Source: Halalkalicoccus sp. CGA53 (GTDB lineage: Archaea; Halobacteriota; Halobacteria; Halobacteriales; Halalkalicoccaceae). From it: a stretch of DNA of 64,000 nucleotides. A program made the position numbers and the translations under genes. Shown one piece after another: positions 34,008 to 43,324 of the stretch. Position 1 is the stretch's first letter, and the number at the start of each line of letters is the position of its first letter. Below the pieces are notes generated by a model that made no database searches, was not told the origin of the DNA, and saw only the letters and a program-made list of their open reading frames with translations. The stretch spans positions 2,232,001 to 2,296,000 of the forward strand of contig NZ_CP144125.1 of NCBI RefSeq assembly GCF_036429475.1, in the 5' to 3' direction.

Positions 34008-34025
34008 TTTTAGGAAAGCCTAAAA
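34008..34025. promoter_or_regulatory. DtxR/IdeR-type iron box (D) before iron ATPase gene
   Basis: TTTTAGGAAAGCCTAAAA in the 293-base gap between permease and ATPase genes; arms TTTTAGG/CCTAAAA are perfect. It suggests a second iron-controlled start for the ATPase. The rest of the gap holds no gene. Confidence 0.6.
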
Positions 34026-34256
34026 CCCTGGAACGCGGAACCATCACCGAGTAGACCGTGATCACGAACCGACGCGGGGAGTTGGGAGGGACCGACGGTG
34101 GGAAGCCGGTGACCTGCCACGACGGTATCTCTGCGGATCGACCCCGAGCCGTCGGCGACGATCGTGCGTACACCGGGCGCACACGAAGCCGTCCACCCTG
34201 TACTGGCGACTCGCGTTCCCGTTCTGGCGCCCGTCCCGAGACGAGAGGAGACCCCG

Positions 34257-35393
34257 ATGTCAGTTAGGAACCAGCGAACCGACCGACGCGAGGCGTCCGA
34301 GAGCGCCGACGACCGCACCGCAACCGAGACCGTCCTCGAAGTCGACGACGCCGCGAAGGCCTTCGGGGAGGAGTGCGCCGTCGACGGGCTCTCGCTGTCG
34401 GTCCGCGAGGGCGAACTGCTGACGCTGCTCGGTCCCTCGGGCTGTGGGAAGACGACGACGCTGCGGCTGATCGCCGGGCTCGAACGACCCGACGACGGTG
34501 TGATCCGCGTCGGCGGGGACCGGGTCGCCGCCGGGGACGAGCGTGCGTTCGTCCCCCCCGAGCGTCGCGACGTCGGCGTGGTCTTTCAGGACTTCGCGCT
34601 GTTTCCCCACATGACGGCGGCCGAGAATGTCGGCTTCGGACTCGACGGCTGGGAGCCCGACGCCCGCGAGGAGCGGGTGGCGGAGCTACTCGATCTGGTG
34701 GGTCTGGAGGCACACACCGACAGCACGCCCGACGAACTCTCGGGCGGTCAGAAACAGCGCGTCGCGCTCGCGCGCTCGCTCGCGCCCGAACCCGAGATCC
34801 TGCTGCTCGACGAACCCTTCTCCAACCTCGACGTCGACCTCAGAGTCGAGATGCGCGAGGAGGTACGGCGCATCCTGAAGGAGGCGGGCGTCACGGGGAT
34901 CTCGGTCACCCACGACCAGGAGGAGGCGATGTCGATCTCGGACCGGGTGGCGGTGATGGCCGAGGGGAGGATAGAGCAGGTCGGCACCCCCGAAGACGTC
35001 TTCCAGCACCCCCGATCGCGGTTCGTCGCGGGCTTTCTCGGCCACGCGAGCTTCCTTCCAGGGTATATCTCCGGCGACCTCGTCGAGACGCCGCTCGGGC
35101 CGGTCGGCCGCGACCGGATCTACGGGCTGGCCGCCGAGTACGACTTCACCCGGATCGACGTGCTGGTCAGGCCGGACGACGTGCTCGCCCGACCCGCCAA
35201 CGAGGAGACAGCAGACGGCCGCGTCACCTACCGGCGATATCTCGGGCCGTCGGTACTGTACAGGGTGGAACTCGACTCCGGCGAGACCGTCGAGGCGATG
35301 CACAACCACTCGGATCGGCTCTCGCTCGACACGCCGGTCACCGTCGAACTCGCCGCCGCCCACGAGCTCGCGTGGTTCCCCGCCGAGGAGTGA
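34257..35393 (+). CDS. iron(III) ABC transporter ATP-binding protein
   Basis: A 378-residue ATPase. Walker A GPSGCGKTTT, signature LSGGQKQR, Walker B ILLLDEPFSN, switch His in SVTHDQEEAM, and a C-terminal TOBE-like regulatory domain. This is the FbpC/PotA type that pairs with the permease upstream. The start MSVRNQRTD is preceded by GAGAGGAG, a good ribosome-binding site 6-10 bases away, unlike most genes here; this fits a transcript with a long leader starting near iron box D. Confidence 0.92.
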   Translation: MSVRNQRTDRREASESADDRTATETVLEVDDAAKAFGEECAVDGLSLSVREGELLTLLGPSGCGKTTTLRLIAGLERPDDGVIRVGGDRVAAGDERAFVPPERRDVGVVFQDFALFPHMTAAENVGFGLDGWEPDAREERVAELLDLVGLEAHTDSTPDELSGGQKQRVALARSLAPEPEILLLDEPFSNLDVDLRVEMREEVRRILKEAGVTGISVTHDQEEAMSISDRVAVMAEGRIEQVGTPEDVFQHPRSRFVAGFLGHASFLPGYISGDLVETPLGPVGRDRIYGLAAEYDFTRIDVLVRPDDVLARPANEETADGRVTYRRYLGPSVLYRVELDSGETVEAMHNHSDRLSLDTPVTVELAAAHELAWFPAEE

Positions 35394-35400
35394 CTGACCC

Positions 35401-35730
35401 TCACCGCGGTTCGCGGTCGGTGTGCTGGCCCCAGAACCCCGGATACTTCCGAACGGTCACGTCGCCCTCGACGCGCACCTGACAGGAGAGTCTGAGCCCC
35501 GATTCGGTGTCGTGCGGTGGGAACGAGAGCCGGCGCGCTTCCCCACCGGCTCGGTCGCTCACTGCCCCCTCCACCTCAACCGCACAGGTGCCACAGGTCG
35601 CCATCCCGTGGCAGTTCAGGTACCGTGTCCGACCGTTATGCGGCGAGGCCCCCGACCCGATCAGCACGTCCCGGAGGACCGCTCCCTCCGCACACTCGAC
35701 CTCTCGCCCCTCGAACGTCACCGTCGGCAT
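35401..35730 (-). CDS. [2Fe-2S] ferredoxin, adrenodoxin-like Cys spacing
   Basis: A 109-residue ferredoxin. Cluster Cys are Cys40, Cys46, Cys49 and Cys83, giving C-x5-C-x2-C-x33-C, the spacing of adrenodoxin/vertebrate-type ferredoxins rather than the C-x4-C of the usual large haloarchaeal plant-type ferredoxin. It should carry one electron to an oxygenase, P450 or similar partner, none of which is nearby. The start MPTVTFEGRE gives the normal first strand. It is convergent with the iron ATPase gene. Confidence 0.88.
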   Translation of the reverse strand: MPTVTFEGREVECAEGAVLRDVLIGSGASPHNGRTRYLNCHGMATCGTCAVEVEGAVSDRAGGEARRLSFPPHDTESGLRLSCQVRVEGDVTVRKYPGFWGQHTDREPR

Positions 35731-35786
35731 ACTCGATACTGGTCCGCCCGACGGATAACTCGGTCGACGGGTGCTCGTCGCCCGGG

Positions 35787-36899
35787 CTACACGGCCTCGA
35801 GCAGTCGGCGGAGGAAGCCGTCTACGTGTGAGCGCTCGTCGTCGCTCTCGAGCCAGCGCGCCACGGCGACGAGCTCGTGCTCCGGGTCGATCCAGAGGAC
35901 GTTCCGGCCGTAGCCGAGCGCGGCGTAGCTCGATTCGGGAACACTTTCCCATCTGTTCTGGGTGTTCAGCCAGACCAGTCCCCCGTATCCGGATTCGATC
36001 GGACACGGCTCGGTCATCCAGTCGATGTAGGAAGGAGAAAGCAGTCGGTTCCCGTCCCACTCGCCGCGGTCGAGGAGGAGCTGGCCTACCCGCGCGAGGT
36101 CTCGGGCGGCGATCCAGAGGCCGCCGCCCCAGTGACCGCCGCCGGAGACCGACCTCATCCGGGTGCCGTTCACCATGACGTGGGAGTTGTAGTAACCATG
36201 CCACTCCCACCGGGTCGCGCCGATCGGGTCCATGAGTTCGTGGGCGAGCACGCGCGGGAGCGGCTTCTCCCAGAGGCGAAGCAAGGAGAGCGCGAGGCGG
36301 TTGATCCGGACGTCGTTGTACTCCCAGTACGTACCCGGTTCCCGGAGCGAGCGCTCGCCGCGGTCGCCGAGCTCGTCGGCCTCGCGGCCGACCGGACGGT
36401 TCCGGTCGACCGAATCGGGCCGGTCGAAGAGCGTTCCCTCCCACTCGCTCGTCCCGTGGAGCAGGTGCTCCCAGGTGATCGTCCGGTTCTGCTCGGTGTC
36501 GAACCCGCCGTCGTCGACGTACTCGGACACCGGATCGGAGAGCTCCTCAATCAGGCCACGGTCCCACGCGAGTCCGGCGAGCAGCGAGAGGAAGGTCTTC
36601 GCGACGCTGAACGTGTGATCGACCCGTCGAGTGTCGCCCCACTCCACGACGGGCGTTCCCCGAAAGAGCACGACGCCGGCGGGCCCGCCGCGTCGGTCGG
36701 GCATCGCCCCGAGCGCCCCGCCGAGGGGGCCGTCGCCCTCCCAGGGGTGGGTGTTCGAGAAGTCGTAGGCGACCTGTTCGGGTGGCGTCTCGTGGGCTTT
36801 CGCGTAGGCCACCGCCTCCGCGAGCGCCTCGGGGTCGAGGCCGACCGACTCCGGGTCCGGTACCGTCCAGTCGGTGCCGCTCTCGTCGGATTCGAGCAT
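35787..36899 (-). CDS. serine hydrolase (class C beta-lactamase fold)
   Basis: A 370-residue protein without signal peptide. The nucleophile motif SVAK (Ser98, Lys101) in HTFSVAKTFLSLLAGL and the YxN-like WEYNDVRINRLAL match the beta-lactamase/esterase-B superfamily. Such enzymes in archaea are esterases, amidases or peptidases; the substrate is unknown. It lies 56 bases upstream of the ferredoxin on the same strand, with no functional link evident. Confidence 0.85.
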   Translation of the reverse strand: MLESDESGTDWTVPDPESVGLDPEALAEAVAYAKAHETPPEQVAYDFSNTHPWEGDGPLGGALGAMPDRRGGPAGVVLFRGTPVVEWGDTRRVDHTFSVAKTFLSLLAGLAWDRGLIEELSDPVSEYVDDGGFDTEQNRTITWEHLLHGTSEWEGTLFDRPDSVDRNRPVGREADELGDRGERSLREPGTYWEYNDVRINRLALSLLRLWEKPLPRVLAHELMDPIGATRWEWHGYYNSHVMVNGTRMRSVSGGGHWGGGLWIAARDLARVGQLLLDRGEWDGNRLLSPSYIDWMTEPCPIESGYGGLVWLNTQNRWESVPESSYAALGYGRNVLWIDPEHELVAVARWLESDDERSHVDGFLRRLLEAV

Positions 36900-37061
36900 A
36901 GGGGACGGGGGGAGGCGACGGTGATGAAAGCGCGGGTCCCGGAAAGCCCGGCGAGCGGTGGAAAACGTTAACGGGGGTCCGACACACCCATCGGGTATGG
37001 CCGCTCTCGGTCGGGTCGATCGGCGCCTCGGGTACGACGAACGAACAGAATTGCTTGTGAT

Positions 37062-37481
37062 ATGACTGGTCTCGACGACGTGCCGGACGACCTGCTCCGA
37101 TCCGCGCTCTCTCGGACGAAGGAGGCGAAGGCGGCCAAGCGGCTGATGATCGCGCTCGCGGTCAAGGACGGCGAGTCGGTGTCGACGCTGAGCCGACGCT
37201 ACGGCATCCCGCAGTCGACGATCTACTACTGGCTCTCGCGGTTCGAGGACCGGTCGTTCACGGAGGCGCTCGCGGACGAACCGCGGCCCGGCCGACCGAG
37301 AAAGCTCGAGGACGACGAGCGGGCACGGCTCGCGGCGGATCTAGAGTCGTCACCGACGGAGTTCGGATACGAGGCCGCGGAGTGGTCGCCGGCACTCGTC
37401 CGCGATCACGTCGAGGAAGGCTACGGCGTCGAGTACTCGCTGGGACACGTCAGGCGGATCCTGAGGGAGGGACTAGAATAA
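37062..37481 (+). CDS. HTH protein, IS630-transposase N-terminal-like
   Basis: A 139-residue protein. The HTH (SVSTLSRRYGIPQSTIYYWL, about 39-58), the following RPGRPRKL and a second wHTH-like part resemble the N-terminal DNA-binding region of IS630-type transposases, but no DDE catalytic domain follows. Stand-alone forms are frequent in haloarchaea and may be regulators or remnants. A 7-bp palindrome overlaps the stop. Confidence 0.75.
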   Translation: MTGLDDVPDDLLRSALSRTKEAKAAKRLMIALAVKDGESVSTLSRRYGIPQSTIYYWLSRFEDRSFTEALADEPRPGRPRKLEDDERARLAADLESSPTEFGYEAAEWSPALVRDHVEEGYGVEYSLGHVRRILREGLE

Positions 37482-37495
37482 CATAATTTATTCTA
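37474..37495. terminator. palindrome at end of HTH gene
   Basis: TAGAATA (37474-37480) and TATTCTA (37489-37495) form a perfect inverted repeat over the stop codon of the HTH gene, within an AT-rich patch. It may be a terminator or an element end. Confidence 0.4.
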
Positions 37496-37704
37496 TTCGT
37501 ATATCAGCACGAAGCCTCCTCCGCGAGACGGACTCGGACAGCCGCCCGTCCGGGCCGGGTTTGACGTCACCGGATTCGAGAGAATATCGGAACAGCCGCC
37601 CCTAGTACGCGCATGCGTACTGGTAAAACATCGGCGCGAACGCGTCTACCGAGTCGTCGGCCGTCCCCGTCAGAGTGATCCGGTTCCGGGACGTACGGGA
37701 TTCG

Positions 37705-37905
37705 ATGGATACAGCGCGCGCCGAGTTCACGGTTCCGGGCATCGAATCGGACGAGGACGCCGAGCGCCTCCGCGAGGGCTTGCGGGAGGTCGAGGGGGTC
37801 TTGAGCGTCGAAATCGATCGAGAGAGCGGCGAGACGACCGTCGACTACGACGCGTGGCGGTGGCCACCGGCCGAGGGGCGGGACGCCGGTGCCGACCAGA
37901 GCTAG
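37705..37905 (+). CDS. HMA-like small protein lacking CxxC
   Basis: A 66-residue protein, MDTARAEFTVPGIESDED onward, with the ferredoxin-like pattern of heavy-metal-associated domains (VEGVLSVEIDRESGETTVDYD). The metal-binding CxxC loop of true HMA domains is absent (PGIESDED instead), so copper binding as in CopZ is unlikely. An upstream in-frame start adds ten residues. Role unknown. Confidence 0.6.
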   Translation: MDTARAEFTVPGIESDEDAERLREGLREVEGVLSVEIDRESGETTVDYDAWRWPPAEGRDAGADQS

Positions 37906-38653
37906 GGGCGCTCGGGTGACCGATCGTCCAGAGCAGCGCGTTCTCAGTCCGCCGGGAGTCGAGGCGGGTGACGGACGACCAGCGCATCCGATCCGACCAC
38001 GCTCGAGAATGACGTCTCCGTCGGTCCCCTCGACCTCGTCGAACGGAGGTGTCCCGTCCGTTCGGCGGGACCGTTTCGACGTATGGTCCCGCCGGTTCAC
38101 GGCGGCAGCTGTGTGACGATGTATGGGACGTGTTCATCGAAGTACCCGACGAGCGTCGTGATCCGCTCGGAGAACTCGAGAGTCCGACGTCCATGACTCG
38201 CCGAAGCGTTTCACTATGATCGAACGGAAGTTACAATCGTACTGGTGTAATCGGTGGTGTCGTTCCACTGGGTTATTTAGACCGACTTCAGGACACGTGC
38301 CGGGTGTTGACGTTCTGTACCCCAACGACCGGTGATGGACGGTTTACTTCAGGTCGCATTCCATTCGGTATCACTGAACGCAACTGTGGGGCTTCCTGCT
38401 GTCACCAGTCGTGATCCAATGTCAGCGGGCGGCGGGACCGTTACCCGTCCGTTCGGATAGTCGTCCGTTCGGATAGCGAGCGAAGTCGAGCCCGACAGTG
38501 GTTCTCGCGTTCGGTGTCGCGTCGCCCCCGATGATCGGGTGTGATCACTGCCGACGAGCACGTTTGCGAAGGGTCACCGCGACGTGCTGGCGTTCAGCTA
38601 TTACGAACCCGTCCCTGACTCCCCGGTCGACCGAGCGCCGTACACGATCCGCG
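37906..38653. other. 750-base gap, possible transposase remnant
   Basis: No intact gene seen. Around 38340-38420 the minus strand resembles the end of IS1341/TnpB-type elements (CAGGAAGCCCC, with a frame reading LVTAGSPTVAF). A 15-base direct repeat CGTCCGTTCGGATAG occurs at 38446-38460 and 38462-38476. Base composition is less GC-rich than its surroundings. It is probably a decayed mobile element. Confidence 0.3.
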
Positions 38654-39835
38654 CTACCGAGCGGATCGGTAGATCTCGATCACGTCCTCGCGGTCGAGCG
38701 AGCGCGGGTTCCGATCGATGTTGTGGCGGGAGTACTCGAACGCGACGTCGGTGAACCGTTCGACGGTCTCTCGATCGATCTCGCCGAGGTGGCCGATCGA
38801 CGTCGGGATTCCGACGTCCTCGGTCAGCGAGAAGACCGCGTCGACGCCCGCCTCGGCCCGCTCCCGGGTCGAACCGGTCGCCTCGGGTACGAGGAGGTCG
38901 CCGACCTCCGCGTAGCGCTCGGGTTCGGCGGGGACGTTGTACGCCATCACGTGGGGCAGCAACATCGCGTTCGCCTCGCCGTGGCCGACGCCGTACTCGA
39001 TCCCGATCGGGTAGGTCAGCGCGTGGACCGCGCCGAGCCCGGAGTTGACGAATGCCTGGCCGGCGATCGTCGACGCGAGCAGCATCTCGTAGCGCGCCCG
39101 GTCGTTGTGTTCGCCCTGATGGACCGCCTCCCCGAGGTTCGCGCCGATGCGCTCGATCGCGTTCCGGGCCAGCACGTCGGTGTAGGGGGTCCGGAGGACG
39201 CTCGTGTAGCTCTCGATCGCGTGCGTGAGCGCGTCGAGCCCGGTCGCGGCCGCGACCCGTTTCGGGAGGCTCGCGGTGAGCGCCGGGTCGACGGCGACGA
39301 CGTCCGCGAAGAGGTGGTCGTCGTAGACGACCCGCTTCATGCCGTCGTCGTCGGAGAAGACGCCGATGTGCGTCACCTCGCTTCCCGTCCCGGCGGTCGT
39401 GGGAACCAGCCCGAGTGGGAGTCCCGGCCCGGGCACGTTCCCCATGCCGAGGGTGTCGGCTGGCTCGACGTCGTGTTCGGCGACGATTGACGCGAGCTTC
39501 GCGGTGTCGAGCGCGCTCCCGCCGCCGACGCCGACGACGAACTCGTAGCTCCCCTCCCGGAGCCGCTCCACCCCGTCGGCGACCATCGACAGCTTCGGTT
39601 CCGGTTTCACGCCCTCGAACAGGTCGACGGAGACGCCGGCACCCTCGAGCGCGTCGACGACCGGGTCGATCACCCCCGCGGCGACGATGTCGGCGTCGGT
39701 GACGACCAGCGCGGACTTCAGCCCGTGCTCCTCGGCGTACGCCCCTATCTCCGACACCGTCCCGAACCCGTAGCTGACGCGGTTCGGGCTCCTGATCGAG
39801 TACGGCTCGGTGAGCGACGTGAGTCCGTCAGACAT
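38654..39835 (-). CDS. iron-containing alcohol dehydrogenase
   Basis: A 393-residue group III dehydrogenase. The nucleotide loop VGVGGGSALDTAK, TAGTGSEVTHIGVF, and metal-site His in GLDALTHAIESY, ALTYPIGIEYGVGHGEAN are typical. It oxidises or reduces a small alcohol or hydroxy acid with NAD(P). Next to sugar-acid dehydratases it may act on lactaldehyde, glycolaldehyde or tartronate semialdehyde; this is inferred. The start MSDGLTSL is the family-like N-terminus. The gene is 46 bases downstream of uxuA on the same strand, likely one operon. Confidence 0.9.
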   Translation of the reverse strand: MSDGLTSLTEPYSIRSPNRVSYGFGTVSEIGAYAEEHGLKSALVVTDADIVAAGVIDPVVDALEGAGVSVDLFEGVKPEPKLSMVADGVERLREGSYEFVVGVGGGSALDTAKLASIVAEHDVEPADTLGMGNVPGPGLPLGLVPTTAGTGSEVTHIGVFSDDDGMKRVVYDDHLFADVVAVDPALTASLPKRVAAATGLDALTHAIESYTSVLRTPYTDVLARNAIERIGANLGEAVHQGEHNDRARYEMLLASTIAGQAFVNSGLGAVHALTYPIGIEYGVGHGEANAMLLPHVMAYNVPAEPERYAEVGDLLVPEATGSTRERAEAGVDAVFSLTEDVGIPTSIGHLGEIDRETVERFTDVAFEYSRHNIDRNPRSLDREDVIEIYRSAR

Positions 39836-39881
39836 GACGGCGAGACGGAGACGGCACACAATACGCTTTCGGTGGGTCCGA

Positions 39882-40841
39882 TCAGTCGTCGCCGACGGAC
39901 TCCCACAGCCCCGTCATGTAGCCGACGGCGAACAGCCGTCCGAGCGTCTCGTAGCCGGGGTTCTCGTTCTCCTCGGTCGCCATCGTCGGCACGTGGTCCG
40001 GACGCATCGGCCCCTCGAATCCCACGTCGCGGTAGGCGCGCATCGCCTCGAGCATGTCGGTCGGGCCGTCGTCGTGCCAGGTCTCGACGAACCCCTCGGC
40101 CGTCCCCTCGACGTCCCTGAAGTGGACGAAGTTGATCGCGTCGCCGAAGTGGCGGATCGCCCCGGGGACGTCGACGCCCATCGCCGCGAAGTTCCCCTGA
40201 CAGAACGTGATGCCGTTGTGCTCGCTCGGATAGAGCTCGAGGACGCGGTCGTACGCTTCGACGCTCCGGACGATCCGACCGACGCCGCGGACCTCGGGAA
40301 GCGGCGGGTCGTCCGGGTGGAGCCCCAGTTTCACGTCCGCTTCCTCGGCGACGGGGACGACCCGTTCGAGGAAGTACTCGAGGCTCTCCCAGAGCGTCTC
40401 CTCCGACACGGGGGCGATCGGGTCGGCCGGACCGGCCTGCATCTGTTCGTGGTCGTAGCCGGTCGTCAGCGAGTCGCCCCGGGAACGGATGTCGACGGAG
40501 GTCCGCGCCCAGCGGAGTCCGGCCATCCAGTCGTAACAGACGACCGGGACCCCGAGCGAGCCGACGTCCCGGAGGAACTGTTGAAACTCCTCGATCTCCT
40601 CGTCGCGTCCCTCCCGTCCGAGCCGTGTCGTGTCGGTGATCGGGACGCTCCCCTCGATCACCGCGATCTCGAGGCCGGCGTTCCGGAAGCTGTTTCGCAT
40701 CCGCAACAGCGAGTCGTAGTCCCAGAACCGTCGGCCGTCGCCGATCTCGAGCGTGTGGACGACCGCGTCCGTGACGCCGATCTGCTTCGCGAGCGTCCAC
40801 CGCTCGTCCGGCGATGCTGGGAGTATTAGTGCTGGCTTCAT
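39882..40841 (-). CDS. uxuA: mannonate dehydratase
   Basis: A 319-residue TIM-barrel enzyme of the UxuA family (KLGLHPDDPPLPEVRGVGRI, cited as LGLHPDDPPLP; GITFCQGNFAAMG; INFVHFRDVEG). It dehydrates D-mannonate to 2-keto-3-deoxy-D-gluconate in glucuronate breakdown. Length is slightly below bacterial UxuA (about 390), as in archaeal forms. No UxaC or UxuB is in the window, so mannonate may be imported or made elsewhere. It is divergent from an enolase-superfamily dehydratase with 140 bases between. Confidence 0.92.
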   Translation of the reverse strand: MKPALILPASPDERWTLAKQIGVTDAVVHTLEIGDGRRFWDYDSLLRMRNSFRNAGLEIAVIEGSVPITDTTRLGREGRDEEIEEFQQFLRDVGSLGVPVVCYDWMAGLRWARTSVDIRSRGDSLTTGYDHEQMQAGPADPIAPVSEETLWESLEYFLERVVPVAEEADVKLGLHPDDPPLPEVRGVGRIVRSVEAYDRVLELYPSEHNGITFCQGNFAAMGVDVPGAIRHFGDAINFVHFRDVEGTAEGFVETWHDDGPTDMLEAMRAYRDVGFEGPMRPDHVPTMATEENENPGYETLGRLFAVGYMTGLWESVGDD

Positions 40842-40981
40842 CGTGAGCGAGCGGGACGACGCGACACCCGGTGATAAAAGTTGACGACCGACTCGCGTGA
40901 GCCCTCTACCACCGGAGGGCGGGTCTCGGCCCACGAGCGGTTAAGTCACTGACTCGCGTGGGGACGAGTACGACCCGACCC

Positions 40982-42064
40982 ATGCCACGGATCACCGACG
41001 TTCGAACGGGACTGTACCGGCTACCGAACGAGACGGCGCTCGAGGACGCGACCCAGTCGTTCGACGGGCTCGAGCTGATCACCGTGCGGCTGGAGGACGA
41101 GACCGGGGCACACGGAACCGGGTTCACCTACACGATCGGGAGCGGGGGAAGGACGATCCGGACGTTCCTCGGCGACGTCTGTACGCCGATCGTCCTCGAG
41201 GGATCCGCCGCTCCGCGGGCGTTGAGAGGGAGGCTCGCCGCGAACACGACGTTCGTCGGTCGGGAGGGGATCTCCGAGCTCGCACTCTCCGCGATCGACG
41301 TGGCGGCGTGGGACCTCCTCGGGAACCGGCTGGGGGCGCCGCTCTACGAGCTACTGGGCGGGGAGCGGCGAGAGGTGCCGGTCTACGAGACCGACGGCGG
41401 GTGGCTCCACTTCGACGTGGAGACCCTCGTTCGGAACGCCGAGGAGGCGGTCGAGGAGGGATTTTCCGGCTTCAAGATGAAGGTGGGGAGGGGCCACGGC
41501 GAAGACGAAGAACGCGTCCGCGCCGTGAACGAGGTCCTCCCCGACGGTGTCGACCTCCTGATCGACGCCAACTGTTCGTACCGCGTCGACGGCGCACGCA
41601 GGCTTGCCCGCCGCCTGGCGGACGTCGACCTCGGGTGGTTCGAGGAGCCGCTCGAGAAGGGCGACTACGCGGCGTACGCCGACCTCAGACGACACGTCGA
41701 CGTCCCGATCGCAACCGGCGAGAACCTCTACAACGTGACCCAGTTCAAGGGGGTCGTCGAGCGCGGGGGGGCCGACGTGCTACAGCCCGACGTCGCCCGC
41801 GTCGGGGGGGTCACGCCGTGGCTGGCCGTCGCGGAGGTCGCCGAGGCGTGGGGGCTCTCGCTCTCGCCGCACTACGTCGAACCGGTCCACGTCCACCTCG
41901 CGGTCAGTTCCGGGAACGTCCCCTACGTCGAGCACCACTCGACGGTCCTCGACGAGGTCGTTCGGAACCCGTTGACCGTACGCGACGGCACGTTCGAACC
42001 ACCGGCGGAGCCGGGTCACGGTATCGAGTTCGACGGCCTCGATGCGTACGCGATCCAGCGCTAG
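40982..42064 (+). CDS. mandelate-racemase-type sugar-acid dehydratase/racemase (KxK)
   Basis: A 360-residue enolase-superfamily enzyme. Catalytic features of the mandelate racemase subgroup are visible: FKMKVG (the KxK base), metal ligands in LLIDANC, WFEEPL and ATGENL, and the Asp-His pair in LQPDVARVGG and LSPHYVE. It should abstract an alpha proton from an acid sugar or hydroxy acid. The exact substrate is unknown. A TATA-like GGTTAAGTC (40938-40946) is spaced for a near-leaderless start. The TRAP transporter genes follow 128 bases later. Confidence 0.88.
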   Translation: MPRITDVRTGLYRLPNETALEDATQSFDGLELITVRLEDETGAHGTGFTYTIGSGGRTIRTFLGDVCTPIVLEGSAAPRALRGRLAANTTFVGREGISELALSAIDVAAWDLLGNRLGAPLYELLGGERREVPVYETDGGWLHFDVETLVRNAEEAVEEGFSGFKMKVGRGHGEDEERVRAVNEVLPDGVDLLIDANCSYRVDGARRLARRLADVDLGWFEEPLEKGDYAAYADLRRHVDVPIATGENLYNVTQFKGVVERGGADVLQPDVARVGGVTPWLAVAEVAEAWGLSLSPHYVEPVHVHLAVSSGNVPYVEHHSTVLDEVVRNPLTVRDGTFEPPAEPGHGIEFDGLDAYAIQR

Positions 42065-42192
42065 TCCGCGCGTCGAGAGGACCGCGGCCCGACGCCGGAC
42101 GGGGACGACCGGACGTTCCGGTGACCGCGAAAAGTGACCGACAGCGGAGGGATCGGTACAGCTATAACACCTGATTCCATCCACGGACGTGC

Positions 42193-43305
42193 ATGACAAC
42201 TCCACACAGGCCTGATCGGCGGAGATTCCTCAGGGGTGCGTCGGTGGTCGGTATCGCCGGGCTCGTCGGCTGTATCGGCGACGACGATGAGGACGATCCC
42301 GCCGACGATACCGACGACGCCGAACCGGTCGACGACGCTGACGACCCGGACGACGACGCCGACGACACCGACGACGCTGCCGAGGACCTCGACGACGTGA
42401 GCATGGAGATCGGCAGCACGTTCGAGCCGGGACACATCACCGTCGAGTGCGCGGAGATGTTCGCCGAGCGGATGGACGAGGAGTCCGACGGTCGCTTCGA
42501 CGTCACGGTCACACCCGGCGGCGCGTACGGGGCCGAGGACGAGATCGCGGAGCTGGTCGCCGGCGGGACCTTGGAAGGACTCACGGGCGGGATGCTCCCG
42601 TACATGATGTACGCGGAGGAGAACTACCCGCTCGTGTCCCCGTTCCTGGCCGAGGACTGGGACCATCACCAGCGTATCGTCGAGAGCGACATCATTCAGG
42701 AGGGTGCGATCCCACAACTGATCGAGGAGGGCAACCAGCGGGTACTCGGCCAGGAGGTCTACCGTGGCGTTCGTCACTTCACCTCCAACGAGCCAATCTA
42801 CGAGCCCGCGGACGTCGCCGGCCTCGACCTTCGACTCCCGGAGATCGACGCGTGGGTCGAGGTCTGGACGGAGATCGGGGCCAGCCCGACACCGGTCGCG
42901 CTCGACGAGATGTACAGCGCCGTCCAGACGGGGGTCGTCGACTCGACCGAGGGCGACGTCGAACAGATCTCCGCGTTCAACCTCGACGAGGTTCAGGACT
43001 ACCTCACCCTGACCGGCCACAGGGTCGAGACGGGGATCCTCAGCTTCAACGAGGACTTCTACCAGGGGCTCGACGAGACCTACCAGGAGATGATGGAGGA
43101 GGTCGCCTGGGAGGTCACCGAGGAGGCCGCACAGATCGCGGTCGACCGCGAGGACGACCTGGTCGACGAGCTCGGCGAGGAGATGGAGATCATCGACGAG
43201 CCCGACCTCGATCGCGACGCGTTCTTCGACGAGGCCGAGCCCGCCCTCGAACGGCTCTTCGAGGAACGCTTCGAGGCCGACCTCGAAGAGGTCCGCGCGC
43301 TGTAA
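42193..43305 (+). CDS. dctP: TRAP transporter substrate-binding protein DctP
   Basis: A 370-residue binding protein. Tat signal DRRRFLRGASVVGIAGLVGC with lipobox, then a long Asp-rich linker. The DctP fold is seen in LDLRLPEIDAWVEVWTEIGA, with the conserved Arg/Asn region, and DEMYSAVQTGVVDSTEG. It should bind an organic acid, probably an aldonate, uronate or hydroxy acid given the neighbours. First of a three-gene dctPQM operon. Confidence 0.9.
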   Translation: MTTPHRPDRRRFLRGASVVGIAGLVGCIGDDDEDDPADDTDDAEPVDDADDPDDDADDTDDAAEDLDDVSMEIGSTFEPGHITVECAEMFAERMDEESDGRFDVTVTPGGAYGAEDEIAELVAGGTLEGLTGGMLPYMMYAEENYPLVSPFLAEDWDHHQRIVESDIIQEGAIPQLIEEGNQRVLGQEVYRGVRHFTSNEPIYEPADVAGLDLRLPEIDAWVEVWTEIGASPTPVALDEMYSAVQTGVVDSTEGDVEQISAFNLDEVQDYLTLTGHRVETGILSFNEDFYQGLDETYQEMMEEVAWEVTEEAAQIAVDREDDLVDELGEEMEIIDEPDLDRDAFFDEAEPALERLFEERFEADLEEVRAL

Positions 43306-43324
43306 CTCTCGTACCCGTTCCACC

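Noticed and set aside
37062-37481. Complete IS630 insertion sequence
   Set aside because: No DDE domain, terminal inverted repeats or target duplication could be found around the HTH gene.
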